Assembly: GCA_019695335.1 (NCBI GenBank)
Contig: JAIBAF010000004.1
Location: 38,873 to 102,872 of the forward strand
From: a bacterium
GTDB lineage: Bacteria > CLD3 > SB21
Direction of reading: 5' to 3'
DNA: 64,000 nt
Shown here: piece by piece, positions 34,385-43,963 of the stretch
Position numbering within the stretch: position 1 is the stretch's first letter
How the letters are laid out: each line of letters begins with the position of its first letter
The notes under the pieces: model-generated
The model's input: the letters and a program-made list of their open reading frames with translations, nothing else
What the model was told of the DNA's origin: nothing
Database searches by the model: none
Position numbers and translations under genes: made by a program

Positions 34385-35188
34385 TCATAATGATCGATTC
34401 AATAACACATTTAAATTACTTCTGTACCCTTTCCCGGTAATAAGTTTGACATCGTTATTCAATATTACAACGTATTCACCCTTATGCCAGGATTGCATTT
34501 CACGAATACAATCGATATTGATAATGTAAGAGCGGTGAATACGCAAAAATTTTCCAGGATCGAGTTTATGTTCAAGTTCACTTATGGATTCCCTGATCCG
34601 ATGCGTTGCTTTACCCGAATGAATATCTAAATATTTTCCCGAAGCTTCGATCCAATCAACCGTCTCAACCGGAACAAAATGAATCCGTCCCGATGATTTG
34701 ACAACAATCCGATCAAGATATCGGGATACTTCAACTGACTCGGGCGGTCTTTCCGGATGTATTCCGGTAATCATATTGTAAATGCGTTTAGCCCATTCGC
34801 CGGTTTCTTTGTGTCGAATAAATTCTCTGGCCCGGTCCAAAGCATGGAAAAAGCGTTCGTCATCAAATGGTTTAAGTATATAATCGATTGCATGTACATC
34901 AAAAGCCTTGATTGCATAGGTATCGTAAGCCGTTACAAAGATGATTACGGGTAAAGATTGAATATCCATCCTTTCGATCACATCAAATCCGTTCCATTCC
35001 GGCATTTGTACATCAAGAAATACCAGATCGGGATGTGCATTTTCAATGACTGTCAGAGCGTCTTTACCGTTATTACATTCGGCAAACAGCTCAATGTCTG
35101 GCTGAGCACTAATTAGTTTCTTAATTCTCCGCCGGGCTAAGGGTTCGTCATCTACAATGACAGTTTTAATTTTTGAAACGGATTTCAT
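34385..35188 (-). CDS. LytTR-type response regulator
   Basis: A 267-residue regulator. The receiver has acidic residues DDE at 13-15, phospho-acceptor Asp59 in LVFLDVQMPEWNG, and Lys in DYILKPFDD. The LytTR DNA-binding domain is at about 160-262 (RIHFVPVETVDWIEASGKY, then FLRIHRSYIINIDCI). It pairs with the LytS-type kinase whose stop is seven bases upstream. Each domain is near the family's usual length. Confidence 0.94.
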   Translation of the reverse strand: MKSVSKIKTVIVDDEPLARRRIKKLISAQPDIELFAECNNGKDALTVIENAHPDLVFLDVQMPEWNGFDVIERMDIQSLPVIIFVTAYDTYAIKAFDVHAIDYILKPFDDERFFHALDRAREFIRHKETGEWAKRIYNMITGIHPERPPESVEVSRYLDRIVVKSSGRIHFVPVETVDWIEASGKYLDIHSGKATHRIRESISELEHKLDPGKFLRIHRSYIINIDCIREMQSWHKGEYVVILNNDVKLITGKGYRSNLNVLLNRSL

Positions 35189-35194
35189 GATTTT

Positions 35195-36274
35195 TTATAT
35201 GGTGTGAAAGGGAAATTTTAACGTAACGGTAAAACCGCCACCGGGTAAATTTCCAAAGTCAAAAACTTGTTTCTTACCATAAAGTTGCTCCAATCTTTTT
35301 CTGGTATTCGAAAGTCCGACCCCTTGTTTGATTTCACCCGCACCTTTTCCGTCATCACTTATGGTCAGCTCGAGTTGTCCATTTTGTTGCAAAGCAACAA
35401 TCGAAATGGCTCCGCCGGAAGTTTTGGGAGTTATACCGTGGCGGATGGCATTTTCAACGAGAGGTTGCAAGATCAGCGTCGGAACCATCGCTTCCAAAGT
35501 TTGCGGTGAAATATTGTAGCTAATCCGCAGCCGGTCATGAAAACGGATTTCTTCGATTTCCAGGTAACTTTTTAAAAATTCAATTTCTTTGGAAAGAGGT
35601 ACTTCCTGCTCGCCCACATGGTCAAGAGTCAGGCGCAGCAATTCGCTAAGACGCGCCAGCATCCGCTGGGCCGCCTTGATGTCATCTTCCATCAGCGTAG
35701 CAATGGCGTGAAGCGTATTGAACAAAAAATGTGGCTGCAATTGCATTTTCAATGCGGTAAGCTGCGCCTGCGCCAATTGTGCTTCAAGTTGGGTCGCGAC
35801 TAATTTTTGTTCACGGAATCGATTGGCATAGCTGACCGCGGAATAAATTCCCAAAAGAATCCAATAGACGATAATACTGTTGACTAATCCCCCGGTAATT
35901 TTGAAGACTACCGCATCAGGAGATAACGGGCTATTCGGCGGAGCGATAACAAGTGAACTCCAGAATGAACCGATTTTATGAATAAGGCCGATAAGGAGCG
36001 ATAAAAAAAAATGTAAACTAATTCGAGAAAAAATTACGGGTTTTTCGATAGGAAATCGACGCGCCAAAAAAAACAAAAGCGGCGACAACAACGCCCATGC
36101 ATACGCATTGGTCAATTCAAAAACAAGACGCGAAAACACTGGAAAATTCTGTCCAGCGACAGCACTAAAATAATATGATTGGCCGAAAAAAATCAAACCG
36201 ATCAGCGTCCATAAAAGAAATGACAGCAGCCATTGAAAACTATTACGATGAGTTAGGGAAGCTGATTGGTCCAT
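35195..36274 (-). CDS. LytS/YehU-type sensor histidine kinase
   Basis: A 359-residue membrane kinase with four predicted helices in the first ~145 residues and little periplasmic sequence. A short coiled linker follows. The His_kinase domain has the phospho-acceptor His182 in LQPHFLFNTLHA. The HATPase domain contains LVENAIRHGI, SDDGKGAGE and GVGLSNTRKRLEQLYG. It phosphorylates the LytTR regulator directly downstream. The signal sensed is probably within or near the membrane. The sigma-factor gene's stop is 49 bases upstream. Confidence 0.94.
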   Translation of the reverse strand: MDQSASLTHRNSFQWLLSFLLWTLIGLIFFGQSYYFSAVAGQNFPVFSRLVFELTNAYAWALLSPLLFFLARRFPIEKPVIFSRISLHFFLSLLIGLIHKIGSFWSSLVIAPPNSPLSPDAVVFKITGGLVNSIIVYWILLGIYSAVSYANRFREQKLVATQLEAQLAQAQLTALKMQLQPHFLFNTLHAIATLMEDDIKAAQRMLARLSELLRLTLDHVGEQEVPLSKEIEFLKSYLEIEEIRFHDRLRISYNISPQTLEAMVPTLILQPLVENAIRHGITPKTSGGAISIVALQQNGQLELTISDDGKGAGEIKQGVGLSNTRKRLEQLYGKKQVFDFGNLPGGGFTVTLKFPFHTI

Positions 36275-36323
36275 ATGAAAATTGAATACTTAGAAACCAG
36301 TTGTCGGAAAATATATTACGATG

Positions 36324-37601
36324 TTAGCAATTTAATAATTTTCGTTGAAGGAGCTCTTTTTCAAGAGGTGAATCGGTTAATTCGATGGCTTTTCTTACAT
36401 AGAATCGTGATGTGTCGGATTCTCCCAGCCGGGCGTGCAAATTTCCCATTACTGAATAGAAAAGATAATAGTGAGCCAATTTATTTTTGTTCGGTATTTC
36501 GTCAATTGCTTCTAAAGCTTTCCTCGGACCGAATATTTCAGCAACAACAACCGCACGATTCAGGCCTACAACCGGTGACGGTCTAAGTATATACAATTTA
36601 TCGTACAATTTAAGGATTTCTTTCCATTGCGTATTCTTAAATGTCTGCGCTTCTACATAATAGTAAGCGATGGCGGCTTCAATATGGTAGGAACTTAATT
36701 GATTACCCTGAGCAGATTCATTCAAATAATATTGGCCTTGCTGTATCAATTCTTGATCCCATAAGGATCGGTCTTGCTCCTCCAGTAAAAGAATGTGCCC
36801 GTGACCATCGATACGCGATAAAAAACGTGAAGCATGAAAAGACATCAGAGCAAGTAACGCATATACTTCCGGTCGTTTTAATTCCTGATGATGGATCAAT
36901 AAATGTGCTATCCGCATGGCTTCAGCCACTAAATCTTCTCGAATCAAACGATCGGCACTCGATGAAGCATATCCTTCGTTAAACATTAAATATAATACCG
37001 ATAATACGCTCTCAATACGCGGTTGTAATTCAATCCCCATAGGAATTTCAAAACGGATTTTTTCCGAACGAATGTCAGATTTAGCACGATACAATCTCTT
37101 GTTGATAGTGGACTCGTTAGTCAGGAAGGCTTTGGCAATTTCTCCAATGCTAAATCCGCACAGCGTTTTTAAAGTCAAGGCGATTTGCGATTCCGCCGGC
37201 AATGAAGGGTGGCAACACGCAAATATCATTCTCAACTGGTCGTCCTGAATTTCATTGTCGATAAATAAATCATTTAACGTAGAAACAAGAGTCCATTCTG
37301 ATTTCAGTAACAAAGAAATGTCCTCCGCATAATGAACGGTAGATCGTTCCCTGCGAATTTTATCAAGGGCGAGATTCTTAGCTACCTGAAAAAGCCAACC
37401 GGAAGGATTTGCAGGAATGCCTGAATACGGCCAGATCGTAAGCGCCTTGAGCAGCGTTTCTTGCACGACATCCTCAGCTAATTGCAGATTATGAAGACCA
37501 AAAATACGCGTTAAAAGCGAAACCATCTTTCCCGACTCGTGCCGGAAAAGATGGTCCACAATCTCTTGAATTTCAGTAGAGTTTTTAGATAATGAATTCA
37601 C
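36324..37601 (-). CDS. ECF42-type sigma factor with TPR tail, second copy
   Basis: A 425-residue sigma factor, paralogue of the one at 4251. Region 2 holds NLQLAEDVVQETLLKALTIW and NPSGWLFQVAKNLALDKIRR. Region 4 holds GFSIGEIAKAFLTNESTINKRL. The tail (about 190-425) is DUF6596/TPR. Its ATG overlaps the stop of the upstream DGPF gene by four bases, so the two are translated together, the canonical ECF42 arrangement. No anti-sigma gene is present. The DGPF protein or the TPR tail is therefore the likely regulatory element (inference). Confidence 0.92.
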   Translation of the reverse strand: MNSLSKNSTEIQEIVDHLFRHESGKMVSLLTRIFGLHNLQLAEDVVQETLLKALTIWPYSGIPANPSGWLFQVAKNLALDKIRRERSTVHYAEDISLLLKSEWTLVSTLNDLFIDNEIQDDQLRMIFACCHPSLPAESQIALTLKTLCGFSIGEIAKAFLTNESTINKRLYRAKSDIRSEKIRFEIPMGIELQPRIESVLSVLYLMFNEGYASSSADRLIREDLVAEAMRIAHLLIHHQELKRPEVYALLALMSFHASRFLSRIDGHGHILLLEEQDRSLWDQELIQQGQYYLNESAQGNQLSSYHIEAAIAYYYVEAQTFKNTQWKEILKLYDKLYILRPSPVVGLNRAVVVAEIFGPRKALEAIDEIPNKNKLAHYYLFYSVMGNLHARLGESDTSRFYVRKAIELTDSPLEKELLQRKLLNC

Positions 37602-37951
37602 ATGTTCAACTGAGTAATTTCACGGACTTCGACAAAACCGTCGTGTTCAAAAATCGGGCAGCCTTTCGAAATAGCCACTGCTTCATCCAAATCAGCCGCT
37701 TTGATCAACAGGTACCCTCCGACAACTTCTTTGCCTTCTGCAAACGGGCCGTCTGTAATTTGTTTTCCGCTTTCACGAACCACTTTGCCGTTCATTGTCA
37801 AAGGCTGGCCACCTGCTAACTGACCTTTTTTGCCAAGCGACTCCATCCATGCCTTCCATTTCATCATATGCTGTTGCCAGGCTTCGGGTGATTTTTGTTC
37901 TTGCAGACGACGCGCATCGCCACCGCGGAATAAAAACATGAATTCCTTCAT
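37598..37951 (-). CDS. YCII/DGPF-domain protein, partner of the second ECF42 sigma factor
   Basis: A 117-residue protein of the YCII fold. The DGPF motif is at 67-70 (ITDGPFAEGKEVVGGYLLI), followed by DLDEAVAISKGCPIFEHDG. It has an N-terminal MFLFRGG like the other copies. AAGGAGAT stands about 8 bases before the ATG. It is coupled by an ATGA overlap to the sigma gene. Confidence 0.93.
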   Translation of the reverse strand: MKEFMFLFRGGDARRLQEQKSPEAWQQHMMKWKAWMESLGKKGQLAGGQPLTMNGKVVRESGKQITDGPFAEGKEVVGGYLLIKAADLDEAVAISKGCPIFEHDGFVEVREITQLNM

Positions 37952-38026
37952 AAGAAATCTCCTTAAAAATAAGTTAAATTAATTTCTTTATGAACGAATG
38001 GTATTATAAAATTAGGACAAAAATTC

Positions 38027-39145
38027 TTATCTTGCAGTAACATATTTCCAGTCCGCGTTTTGCTTTATCAAAGCTTGGAAATTGTTTGCATCTTTTTTGA
38101 CATATTGATCTAAAAAATATAATGTTGCGTTAGCCACGGCGTTGCATTTCTGATCGAGGTTTTTTGAAGCAATACGATCAAAATCAGGAAAAGCTGCGGC
38201 AACAAAACCAAGGCTGGAAAAATAGTAATGATGCATGGAATCTATTTTGGCGATAATTCTATCGCTGTGTTCTAAAGATTCAATTAATTCAAAATCCGGT
38301 ACAATATATTCCTCAATGTTCTCATAAAAGTGAAGTATGGGAGTTTGGATGGATTGTGGTTTAAATTCCTTCCAACTTGAGATCCATTCTTTACCGATTT
38401 TATTACCAATGCCTCCGTCAAGGCTGACAAATGCCATTGTCGACGGATGATCGTTAATAAAAATCAATCCGGCTCGTGCACCAAGACTATGGGCAACTAC
38501 AGCCGTTTTTTCATTATCCACGAACGAAAGTTGACGTAATCGTTTCTCAATTATTTCCATGTCCTTTTTTTGATCAATGGCACTGGGTAAGATTTCGTCA
38601 TTGGATTTCAGCGGACCTGTAATTTTGGTTTGAGACGGCGATGTTGCAACCACGTATCCGTGACTGGCAAGAAATTCGGCTAAAATGGACTGGTGATGGG
38701 CGGAATGGAAATTACCTTGGGCAATGATTACTAGCGGAAAACTTCCTTTGACTTCCTTGGTATTAAACGATGCGAACATCTCGCTGCCAAACCAATCACG
38801 TACGACTTTGGTTGGAATACCATTGGATTCGAGAAATTTTCCATAGACTTCAAGGCTTTTCAGTTGTTCATCGTCTTCTATTTCTGTTAAATCTGTCTCT
38901 TTAGAAGAGTAAGCGATGTAATCACCATAGGTCATTCTGGAGGACACGGCAACCGCTGGATACCATACACCGATCTGAATCGGACGCAAAGCCCCCAGAC
39001 TTTCAACCGATCGAGTTGAATCGCGAGTATTAATTACTTTAAATCCGACAGCATACGGGCCGGGTTTTAAGCCGTTCCATAATTTCGGAGACTGTGGATA
39101 TACAACAGTCGAAACAATTAAAAAAAGGCCAATAAATTTTCGCAT
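38027..39145 (-). CDS. Secreted alpha/beta hydrolase
   Basis: A 372-residue protein with a signal peptide (ending VVYPQ). The nucleophile elbow is AVVAHSLGARAG with Ser220. The oxyanion region is LVIIAQGNFHSA, and a later HHYYF near 290 may supply the catalytic His. The PAF-acetylhydrolase/dienelactone-hydrolase-like family is the closest fit (KVINTRDSTRS, then PIQIGVWYPA near the N-terminus). Ala instead of Gly in the elbow (AHSLG) is a small departure. It begins 11 bases after the CtpA-type protease stop, so both are probably in one transcript. The substrate is unknown. Confidence 0.82.
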   Translation of the reverse strand: MRKFIGLFLIVSTVVYPQSPKLWNGLKPGPYAVGFKVINTRDSTRSVESLGALRPIQIGVWYPAVAVSSRMTYGDYIAYSSKETDLTEIEDDEQLKSLEVYGKFLESNGIPTKVVRDWFGSEMFASFNTKEVKGSFPLVIIAQGNFHSAHHQSILAEFLASHGYVVATSPSQTKITGPLKSNDEILPSAIDQKKDMEIIEKRLRQLSFVDNEKTAVVAHSLGARAGLIFINDHPSTMAFVSLDGGIGNKIGKEWISSWKEFKPQSIQTPILHFYENIEEYIVPDFELIESLEHSDRIIAKIDSMHHYYFSSLGFVAAAFPDFDRIASKNLDQKCNAVANATLYFLDQYVKKDANNFQALIKQNADWKYVTAR

Positions 39146-39156
39146 ATTGTTACGGA

Positions 39157-40734
39157 TTAATTCTTACCGCCATCCATAAAATTATCGGCAAATTTTTGGG
39201 CTTCTTTGAAGTATTTAAGCGCTTCAAGTGCGACATTGTCCAACTCAATACGCACGCGAGCTGACGCGTCATTGTCCCAAATGTACCGTGCTACTTCGGC
39301 CTTCAAAACATTGGATAGAAAATCTTTATCCTGTAGATATCCAGCCTGGTCGAATGGTACGCCCTTCGATTCGCCTGATTTCACAACCGCCTGCAAATCG
39401 GTTTCCGGTGTTTTATAATTTTTGAGAAATCCCACAAAATCGTTTTTATAACGATCACGCAATGCAGACCCCTGTTCTTCGAGAAATTTATTGGTGAAAT
39501 CACGGATAGCGCCTTTCATCCACAGATAACGTGCGTAGGTTCCAACCGTATCCGAGTCAACATGATGATCAGGAACAATTCCACCACCGCCATAGACTGC
39601 GCGGCCTTTAGCCGTATGAAAAATTTTCGACGAATCCGTGTAATCCTCGGCAATTCGTTCACGATAATAATCCTTCAGGGATTTATCTTTGTAATCGCGC
39701 TGAATCAAGCGGCCGCTTGGCGTGTAATAACGACCGATCGTGATGCGAACGGCGCTGCCGTCATTGAGCGGATATTCCAGTTGAGTCAGACCTTTGCCGA
39801 AACTGCGCTCGCCGAGTATCAATCCTCGATCGAGATCCTGAATGGCTCCCGCCACTACTTCCGATGCAGAAGCGGCACCGCGGTCCATCAATACAATCAA
39901 CGGATAAGGGCGAAATTTGGGTTTATCAGTCGAATAAAAGTCTTCGTTAGCCGAGGCAATACGACCACGCGTATATACGACCAGTTTGTCGCCAGGAATA
40001 AATTTATCAACGACTAGAAACGCTTGCTGTAATACGCCGCCGCCATTGCCGCGTAAGTCTAAAATCAAATTCTTCAATCCTTGAGCTTCCAATTCCTGTA
40101 ATGCTTTTTCAACGTCATCGGCCGTTTTTGTTGAAAACATTGAAATACTGACATAGCCGGTTTCTTTATCGAGCATAAATTTTGATGCTACCGTAGACAA
40201 CGGAATTTTATCGCGCACAATATCCACATCAATTGTTTCCGACGTGCCGGGCCGCTGAATTGTCAAATGTACTTTCGTTCCCTTCGGACCGCGAAGTTTT
40301 GACGTTACTTGCTCCAATTGCCAGCCTTCGGTTTTTTCATCATTAATTTTTGTTATTCTATCGCCCGCAAGAATCCCCATCCTGTTGGCAGGAGCTCCGG
40401 CCATGGTAGTGACGACCACCGGCCAATTTTGTACAATTTCAATTGTAGCACCCACACCCTCGAAATCACCTTGCATTTTCTCGGCAACGGCTTTGGACTC
40501 CTTCGGGGGAAAGTAAACTGAATGCGGATCTAGTTCTTTCAGCATACTCTCGATGGCTGCTTCAGTAATAGCATTGGCGTCGACTTCCTCAACATAAACC
40601 TGGCTCACGATATCCATCACGCGTTGAAGTTTGAGAATATTTTTGTATGCATTTTGAGCCGTGCCGCTGAACCCCATCCATGCGACACACGCCAGCGCCA
40701 AAATAAACGTTGCGGCTATAATCTTTCTTCTCAT
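39157..40734 (-). CDS. C-terminal processing serine protease (S41 family, CtpA/Prc-like)
   Basis: A 525-residue periplasmic protease. After a signal or anchor (about 5-23) comes a short helical part (RVMDIVSQVYVEEVD), a PDZ domain (about 90-170; GVGATIEI, AGDRITKIND) and the S41 core. The catalytic Ser289 is in MDRGAASASEVVAG and Lys314 in FGKGLTQ. The 25-residue spacing matches Ctp proteases. A ~120-residue helical C-terminal extension follows. It trims or degrades envelope proteins by recognising their C-termini. No strong ribosome-binding site was seen. A 555-base stretch without a gene separates it from the divergent kinase. Confidence 0.93.
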   Translation of the reverse strand: MRRKIIAATFILALACVAWMGFSGTAQNAYKNILKLQRVMDIVSQVYVEEVDANAITEAAIESMLKELDPHSVYFPPKESKAVAEKMQGDFEGVGATIEIVQNWPVVVTTMAGAPANRMGILAGDRITKINDEKTEGWQLEQVTSKLRGPKGTKVHLTIQRPGTSETIDVDIVRDKIPLSTVASKFMLDKETGYVSISMFSTKTADDVEKALQELEAQGLKNLILDLRGNGGGVLQQAFLVVDKFIPGDKLVVYTRGRIASANEDFYSTDKPKFRPYPLIVLMDRGAASASEVVAGAIQDLDRGLILGERSFGKGLTQLEYPLNDGSAVRITIGRYYTPSGRLIQRDYKDKSLKDYYRERIAEDYTDSSKIFHTAKGRAVYGGGGIVPDHHVDSDTVGTYARYLWMKGAIRDFTNKFLEEQGSALRDRYKNDFVGFLKNYKTPETDLQAVVKSGESKGVPFDQAGYLQDKDFLSNVLKAEVARYIWDNDASARVRIELDNVALEALKYFKEAQKFADNFMDGGKN

Positions 40735-41289
40735 TGGTACCTCTATGATTATGTTAAAACGTTTTATTTTTTTAGGGTTTCAATGCACGATCTAGGACAA
40801 ACTCATAAGCTTAATCGATACTTACTTCTATTTTTATTGACAATGAATGACCTAATCGTGTCATACTGAAAATTCAGCGACAGGACGAATTTTCACTACG
40901 AACTGCCATTGGGAATGTTCCGAAAAACCAGATGAATACAGTCAAGGAAATCATTTTTTATCGAATTCTCAACAAAAAAATTTAAAAAAAATGCGCGCGT
41001 GACTCAGTGTATTTTCATTCGTTTGTTCAGGAGCTTGAAACGTGCCGGTCCACACCGGCTAAACACCATTGAACTCTTCGCAGCAGCAGCACTTAACCCG
41101 CCTTTTTTGATGGTTTTTTGATCATCAACGGAATTAAAACAGTAATTTACTACACTTTCGTGCAGTTGTTAAGCTTATATCGTATGTGTACTTTTTACTT
41201 CCGACTTATATCTTAAATAATAAGATCCTGCCTGTTGACTACTTCAGATACTCCAAGATCTTAATTTAAAACTTTTATTCAGGATTGTG
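40735..41289. other. 555-base divergent intergenic region
   Basis: AT-rich region between the divergent protease and multi-PAS kinase genes. It contains a 6-bp inverted repeat GCCGGT/ACCGGC (41044-41049 and 41054-41059) without a T-run, and a few short frames that do not look like genes. I see no recognisable RNA gene. Both promoters are expected here but cannot be pinned down. Confidence 0.5.
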
Positions 41290-43539
41290 ATGTTTCTTGT
41301 TGAAAAACAAGTAATGGGGGATAAGGAGAACTTAATAAATGATGATTTAAACATTTACGACTCAACCATTCGTGAACTCTTTCAGCGAATCGACGTTGGC
41401 GTAATAATTATTGATAACGATTATACGATACATTTTGTCAATAAGAGAATCTGTCAAATGTTTGGATACGCCGAGCATGAATTGGTTGGAAACATTAACT
41501 ATGAAAATTTATTCGATGAACAAGGCAAAAGAGCCGTACAAGAAAAAAAAGAAAATCGCACACAGAAATTTGCTGATCCATTCGAAATAAAGATTAGAAA
41601 AAAAGACGGCTTGCTGTACCCGATTGAAGTTAGTGGAATGGCAATAACAAATTCTCAAAACAAGGTTGTTGGTTCAATTGAACTATTTTACGATGTAACA
41701 GAAAAAAAACAAAATCAACTATCTTTGAAAGCTTCCGAGTATTATGCCAAACAGATTATTGACAGCTCATTGGATATGATTATCGCTGTGGATTCCAACC
41801 GCCTGATTGTCGAATTTAACAAAGCAGCTCAATCGGTGTTCGGCTATTCTCGCGAAGAAGTAATTGGAAAACATGCATCCCTATTGTATGCTGATCAAGA
41901 TAATGCAAATTTGGTGAAAAAGCATCTTAGCGAATTTAATTATTGGAAAGGAGAGGTTTTCAACAAAAAAAAGAATGGAACGATTTTTATTAGTTTTCTT
42001 ACCACGACCGTGATGCACGATTGCAGTAACAATGTCATAGGTTACATGGGTATCTCAAGAGATATTACTGATAAAAAAAGAAAAGATGAATACATCACTA
42101 CTTTGTCGAGCGCTATTCATCATACAGCGGATTCAGTTATTATAACAGACACCAACGGAATCATCGAATATGTTAATCCATCATTTGAATCATTGACAGG
42201 TTATTCCAAACAGGAAGTGCTCGGCAAAAAGCCAAATGTCCTTAAATCAGGTAAACAGCCGAGTCAATACTATAAAACAATGTGGAAAACTCTTTTATCG
42301 GGAAAAGTGTTTCGATCGGAATTAATTAATAAAAAGAAGAACGGAATATTGTTTTATGAAGAAATAACTATAACCCCAATCATTGACGATGGAAAGGCAA
42401 CACACTTTGTTTCAACCGGCAGAAATATTACTGATCGCAAACACGCTGAAAAAAAATTGAAAGAGTATGCACGATTGTTGGATTTGACGACCGACGCCAT
42501 TATTGTCACAACCGATACTGGTCAAATTACTTTTTGGAATAACGGCGCTGAAATGGTGTATGGGTTTAAAGCGAAAGAAGCATTAGGCTGTCAATTCCAT
42601 GAATTAATTGCTACTGATCCTGAACTCTATGCTATTGCACGTCAAACAGTCCAGCAAAAGGGTACTTGGAGTGGTGATTTTTTACAGACTACCAGACATC
42701 AAAAGCAACTGACAATATTTAGCCGTTGGGTTGCAGTACAAGATATGGATAACGAAGATCTTTCAATCCTCCTGATTAATACTGATGTAACAGAAAGTAG
42801 AAAAATGGAGTTGGATCTTCAACGAAGCCGACATATGGAATCTCTAGGAACACTTGCCGGTGGTCTCGCGCATGATTTAAACAACCTGCTTACTCCAGTT
42901 TTAATGTCGATCGACATGCTAAAGCATAAACCATCAAGTGACTTGTTAAATAGTCTTGAATCCTATGTATTCAGAGCGATTGATCTGGTCAAACAAGTGC
43001 TTTTCTTCGCTCGCAATGAAAGTAAATCAGTTGCTTTTTGTGAAGTTGATCTAAAAAACGTGATTCATGAGGCCTACGAAGTCCTTGCTAAGACATTACC
43101 GGGTAACATTACATTTAACATTCTTTTAAAGAATGATTTTTCAAAGATTTATGGTAATTTTACCCAATTATTTCAAGTGTTTATGAATTTGTTTTCAAAT
43201 GCTATCGGCGCAATGCCGCACGGTGGAGCGTTAAATGTATCTATAGATGATGAAATAAAAAAAAATGGTGAACATGTAATCGTTGTAAGTATTTCAGACA
43301 ACGGAATGGGAATTTCTAATGAGCATATCGACAAAATCTTTGATCCATTTTTTACCACAAAACCTAAAAGCAAAGGGACAGGATTAGGATTGCCAATAGC
43401 CTATTCAATTGTTAAAAAACACAATGGATCGCTTTCCGTAGTCAGCGAGGTTGGAAAAGGTTCAACTTTTCAGATCCGGTTTCCTCTCACAAAGCATCAG
43501 GATGCCATAAATTTTAGCAGTCGGAAGGATACCGTATGA
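41290..43539 (+). CDS. Multi-PAS sensor histidine kinase
   Basis: A 749-residue cytoplasmic kinase without membrane segments. Four PAS domains lie in tandem at about 25-140, 145-265, 270-395 and 400-515 (for example NSLESLTGYSKQEVLG-like entries). A HisKA domain has phospho-acceptor His528 in AGGLAHDLNNLLTPV. The HATPase has LFSNAIGAMPHGG, SDNGMGI and GTGLGLPIAYSIVKKHNG. AGGA stands 5-8 bases before ATG 41290; a GTG at 41287 precedes it. The stop overlaps the following receiver by four bases. The GxLAHDxNN signature is that of the NtrB/hybrid-like group. It probably senses redox, light or small ligands. Confidence 0.92.
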   Translation: MFLVEKQVMGDKENLINDDLNIYDSTIRELFQRIDVGVIIIDNDYTIHFVNKRICQMFGYAEHELVGNINYENLFDEQGKRAVQEKKENRTQKFADPFEIKIRKKDGLLYPIEVSGMAITNSQNKVVGSIELFYDVTEKKQNQLSLKASEYYAKQIIDSSLDMIIAVDSNRLIVEFNKAAQSVFGYSREEVIGKHASLLYADQDNANLVKKHLSEFNYWKGEVFNKKKNGTIFISFLTTTVMHDCSNNVIGYMGISRDITDKKRKDEYITTLSSAIHHTADSVIITDTNGIIEYVNPSFESLTGYSKQEVLGKKPNVLKSGKQPSQYYKTMWKTLLSGKVFRSELINKKKNGILFYEEITITPIIDDGKATHFVSTGRNITDRKHAEKKLKEYARLLDLTTDAIIVTTDTGQITFWNNGAEMVYGFKAKEALGCQFHELIATDPELYAIARQTVQQKGTWSGDFLQTTRHQKQLTIFSRWVAVQDMDNEDLSILLINTDVTESRKMELDLQRSRHMESLGTLAGGLAHDLNNLLTPVLMSIDMLKHKPSSDLLNSLESYVFRAIDLVKQVLFFARNESKSVAFCEVDLKNVIHEAYEVLAKTLPGNITFNILLKNDFSKIYGNFTQLFQVFMNLFSNAIGAMPHGGALNVSIDDEIKKNGEHVIVVSISDNGMGISNEHIDKIFDPFFTTKPKSKGTGLGLPIAYSIVKKHNGSLSVVSEVGKGSTFQIRFPLTKHQDAINFSSRKDTV

Positions 43540-43925
43540 TTCTAATTGTTGACGATGAAGAATCGATTTTATTTTTCTATAAACACTTTTTAATAATGAA
43601 CAATTTCAGTGTTATAACCACTAATAACGGCATGAAGGCATTAGAATTGTTCAATAAACACCGCGGTTCTATCGATTTAATCATAACGGATTTGTGCATG
43701 CCAAAATTAAATGGAATCGATCTTATTCAAAAAATAAGAAAAGTCAATACTACCATTCCTATCATCGTTGCTACCGCCAGTGATCACGTCTTTTACGAAA
43801 ATCAGCTTACTGGAAACAGTGTACAAGTGCAGGGATTTTTACCAAAGCCTTTTAGTTCAGAACAACTTCTGTTTGCAATCAACTCTGCAATCGAACTTTA
43901 TAAAGAAACCAACGTTAAATTCTAA
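43536..43925 (+). CDS. Single-domain response regulator (receiver only)
   Basis: A 129-residue CheY-like protein with DDEE at 6-9, phospho-acceptor Asp52 (IITDLCMPKLNG) and Lys in FLPKPFS. It has no output domain. The ATG overlaps the kinase stop by four bases, so it is made with the kinase. Multi-PAS kinases with a separate receiver often act as a phospho-relay to another protein. It converges on the ATPase gene of the permease array with 38 bases between stops. Confidence 0.92.
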   Translation: MILIVDDEESILFFYKHFLIMNNFSVITTNNGMKALELFNKHRGSIDLIITDLCMPKLNGIDLIQKIRKVNTTIPIIVATASDHVFYENQLTGNSVQVQGFLPKPFSSEQLLFAINSAIELYKETNVKF

Positions 43926-43963
43926 CTGATGTTGGTAACATTTCTTTCAGATAGACAATCTCT

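Noticed and set aside
40783..40869. Short hydrophobic frame in the intergenic region before the multi-PAS kinase
   Set aside because: No ribosome-binding site, no clear membrane-helix pattern, and it belongs to a longer frame overlapping the protease gene.
41044..41059. Inverted repeat GCCGGT/ACCGGC in the long intergenic region, considered as part of a riboswitch or terminator
   Set aside because: Only a 6-bp stem, no T-run and no surrounding conserved loops of a known riboswitch class.
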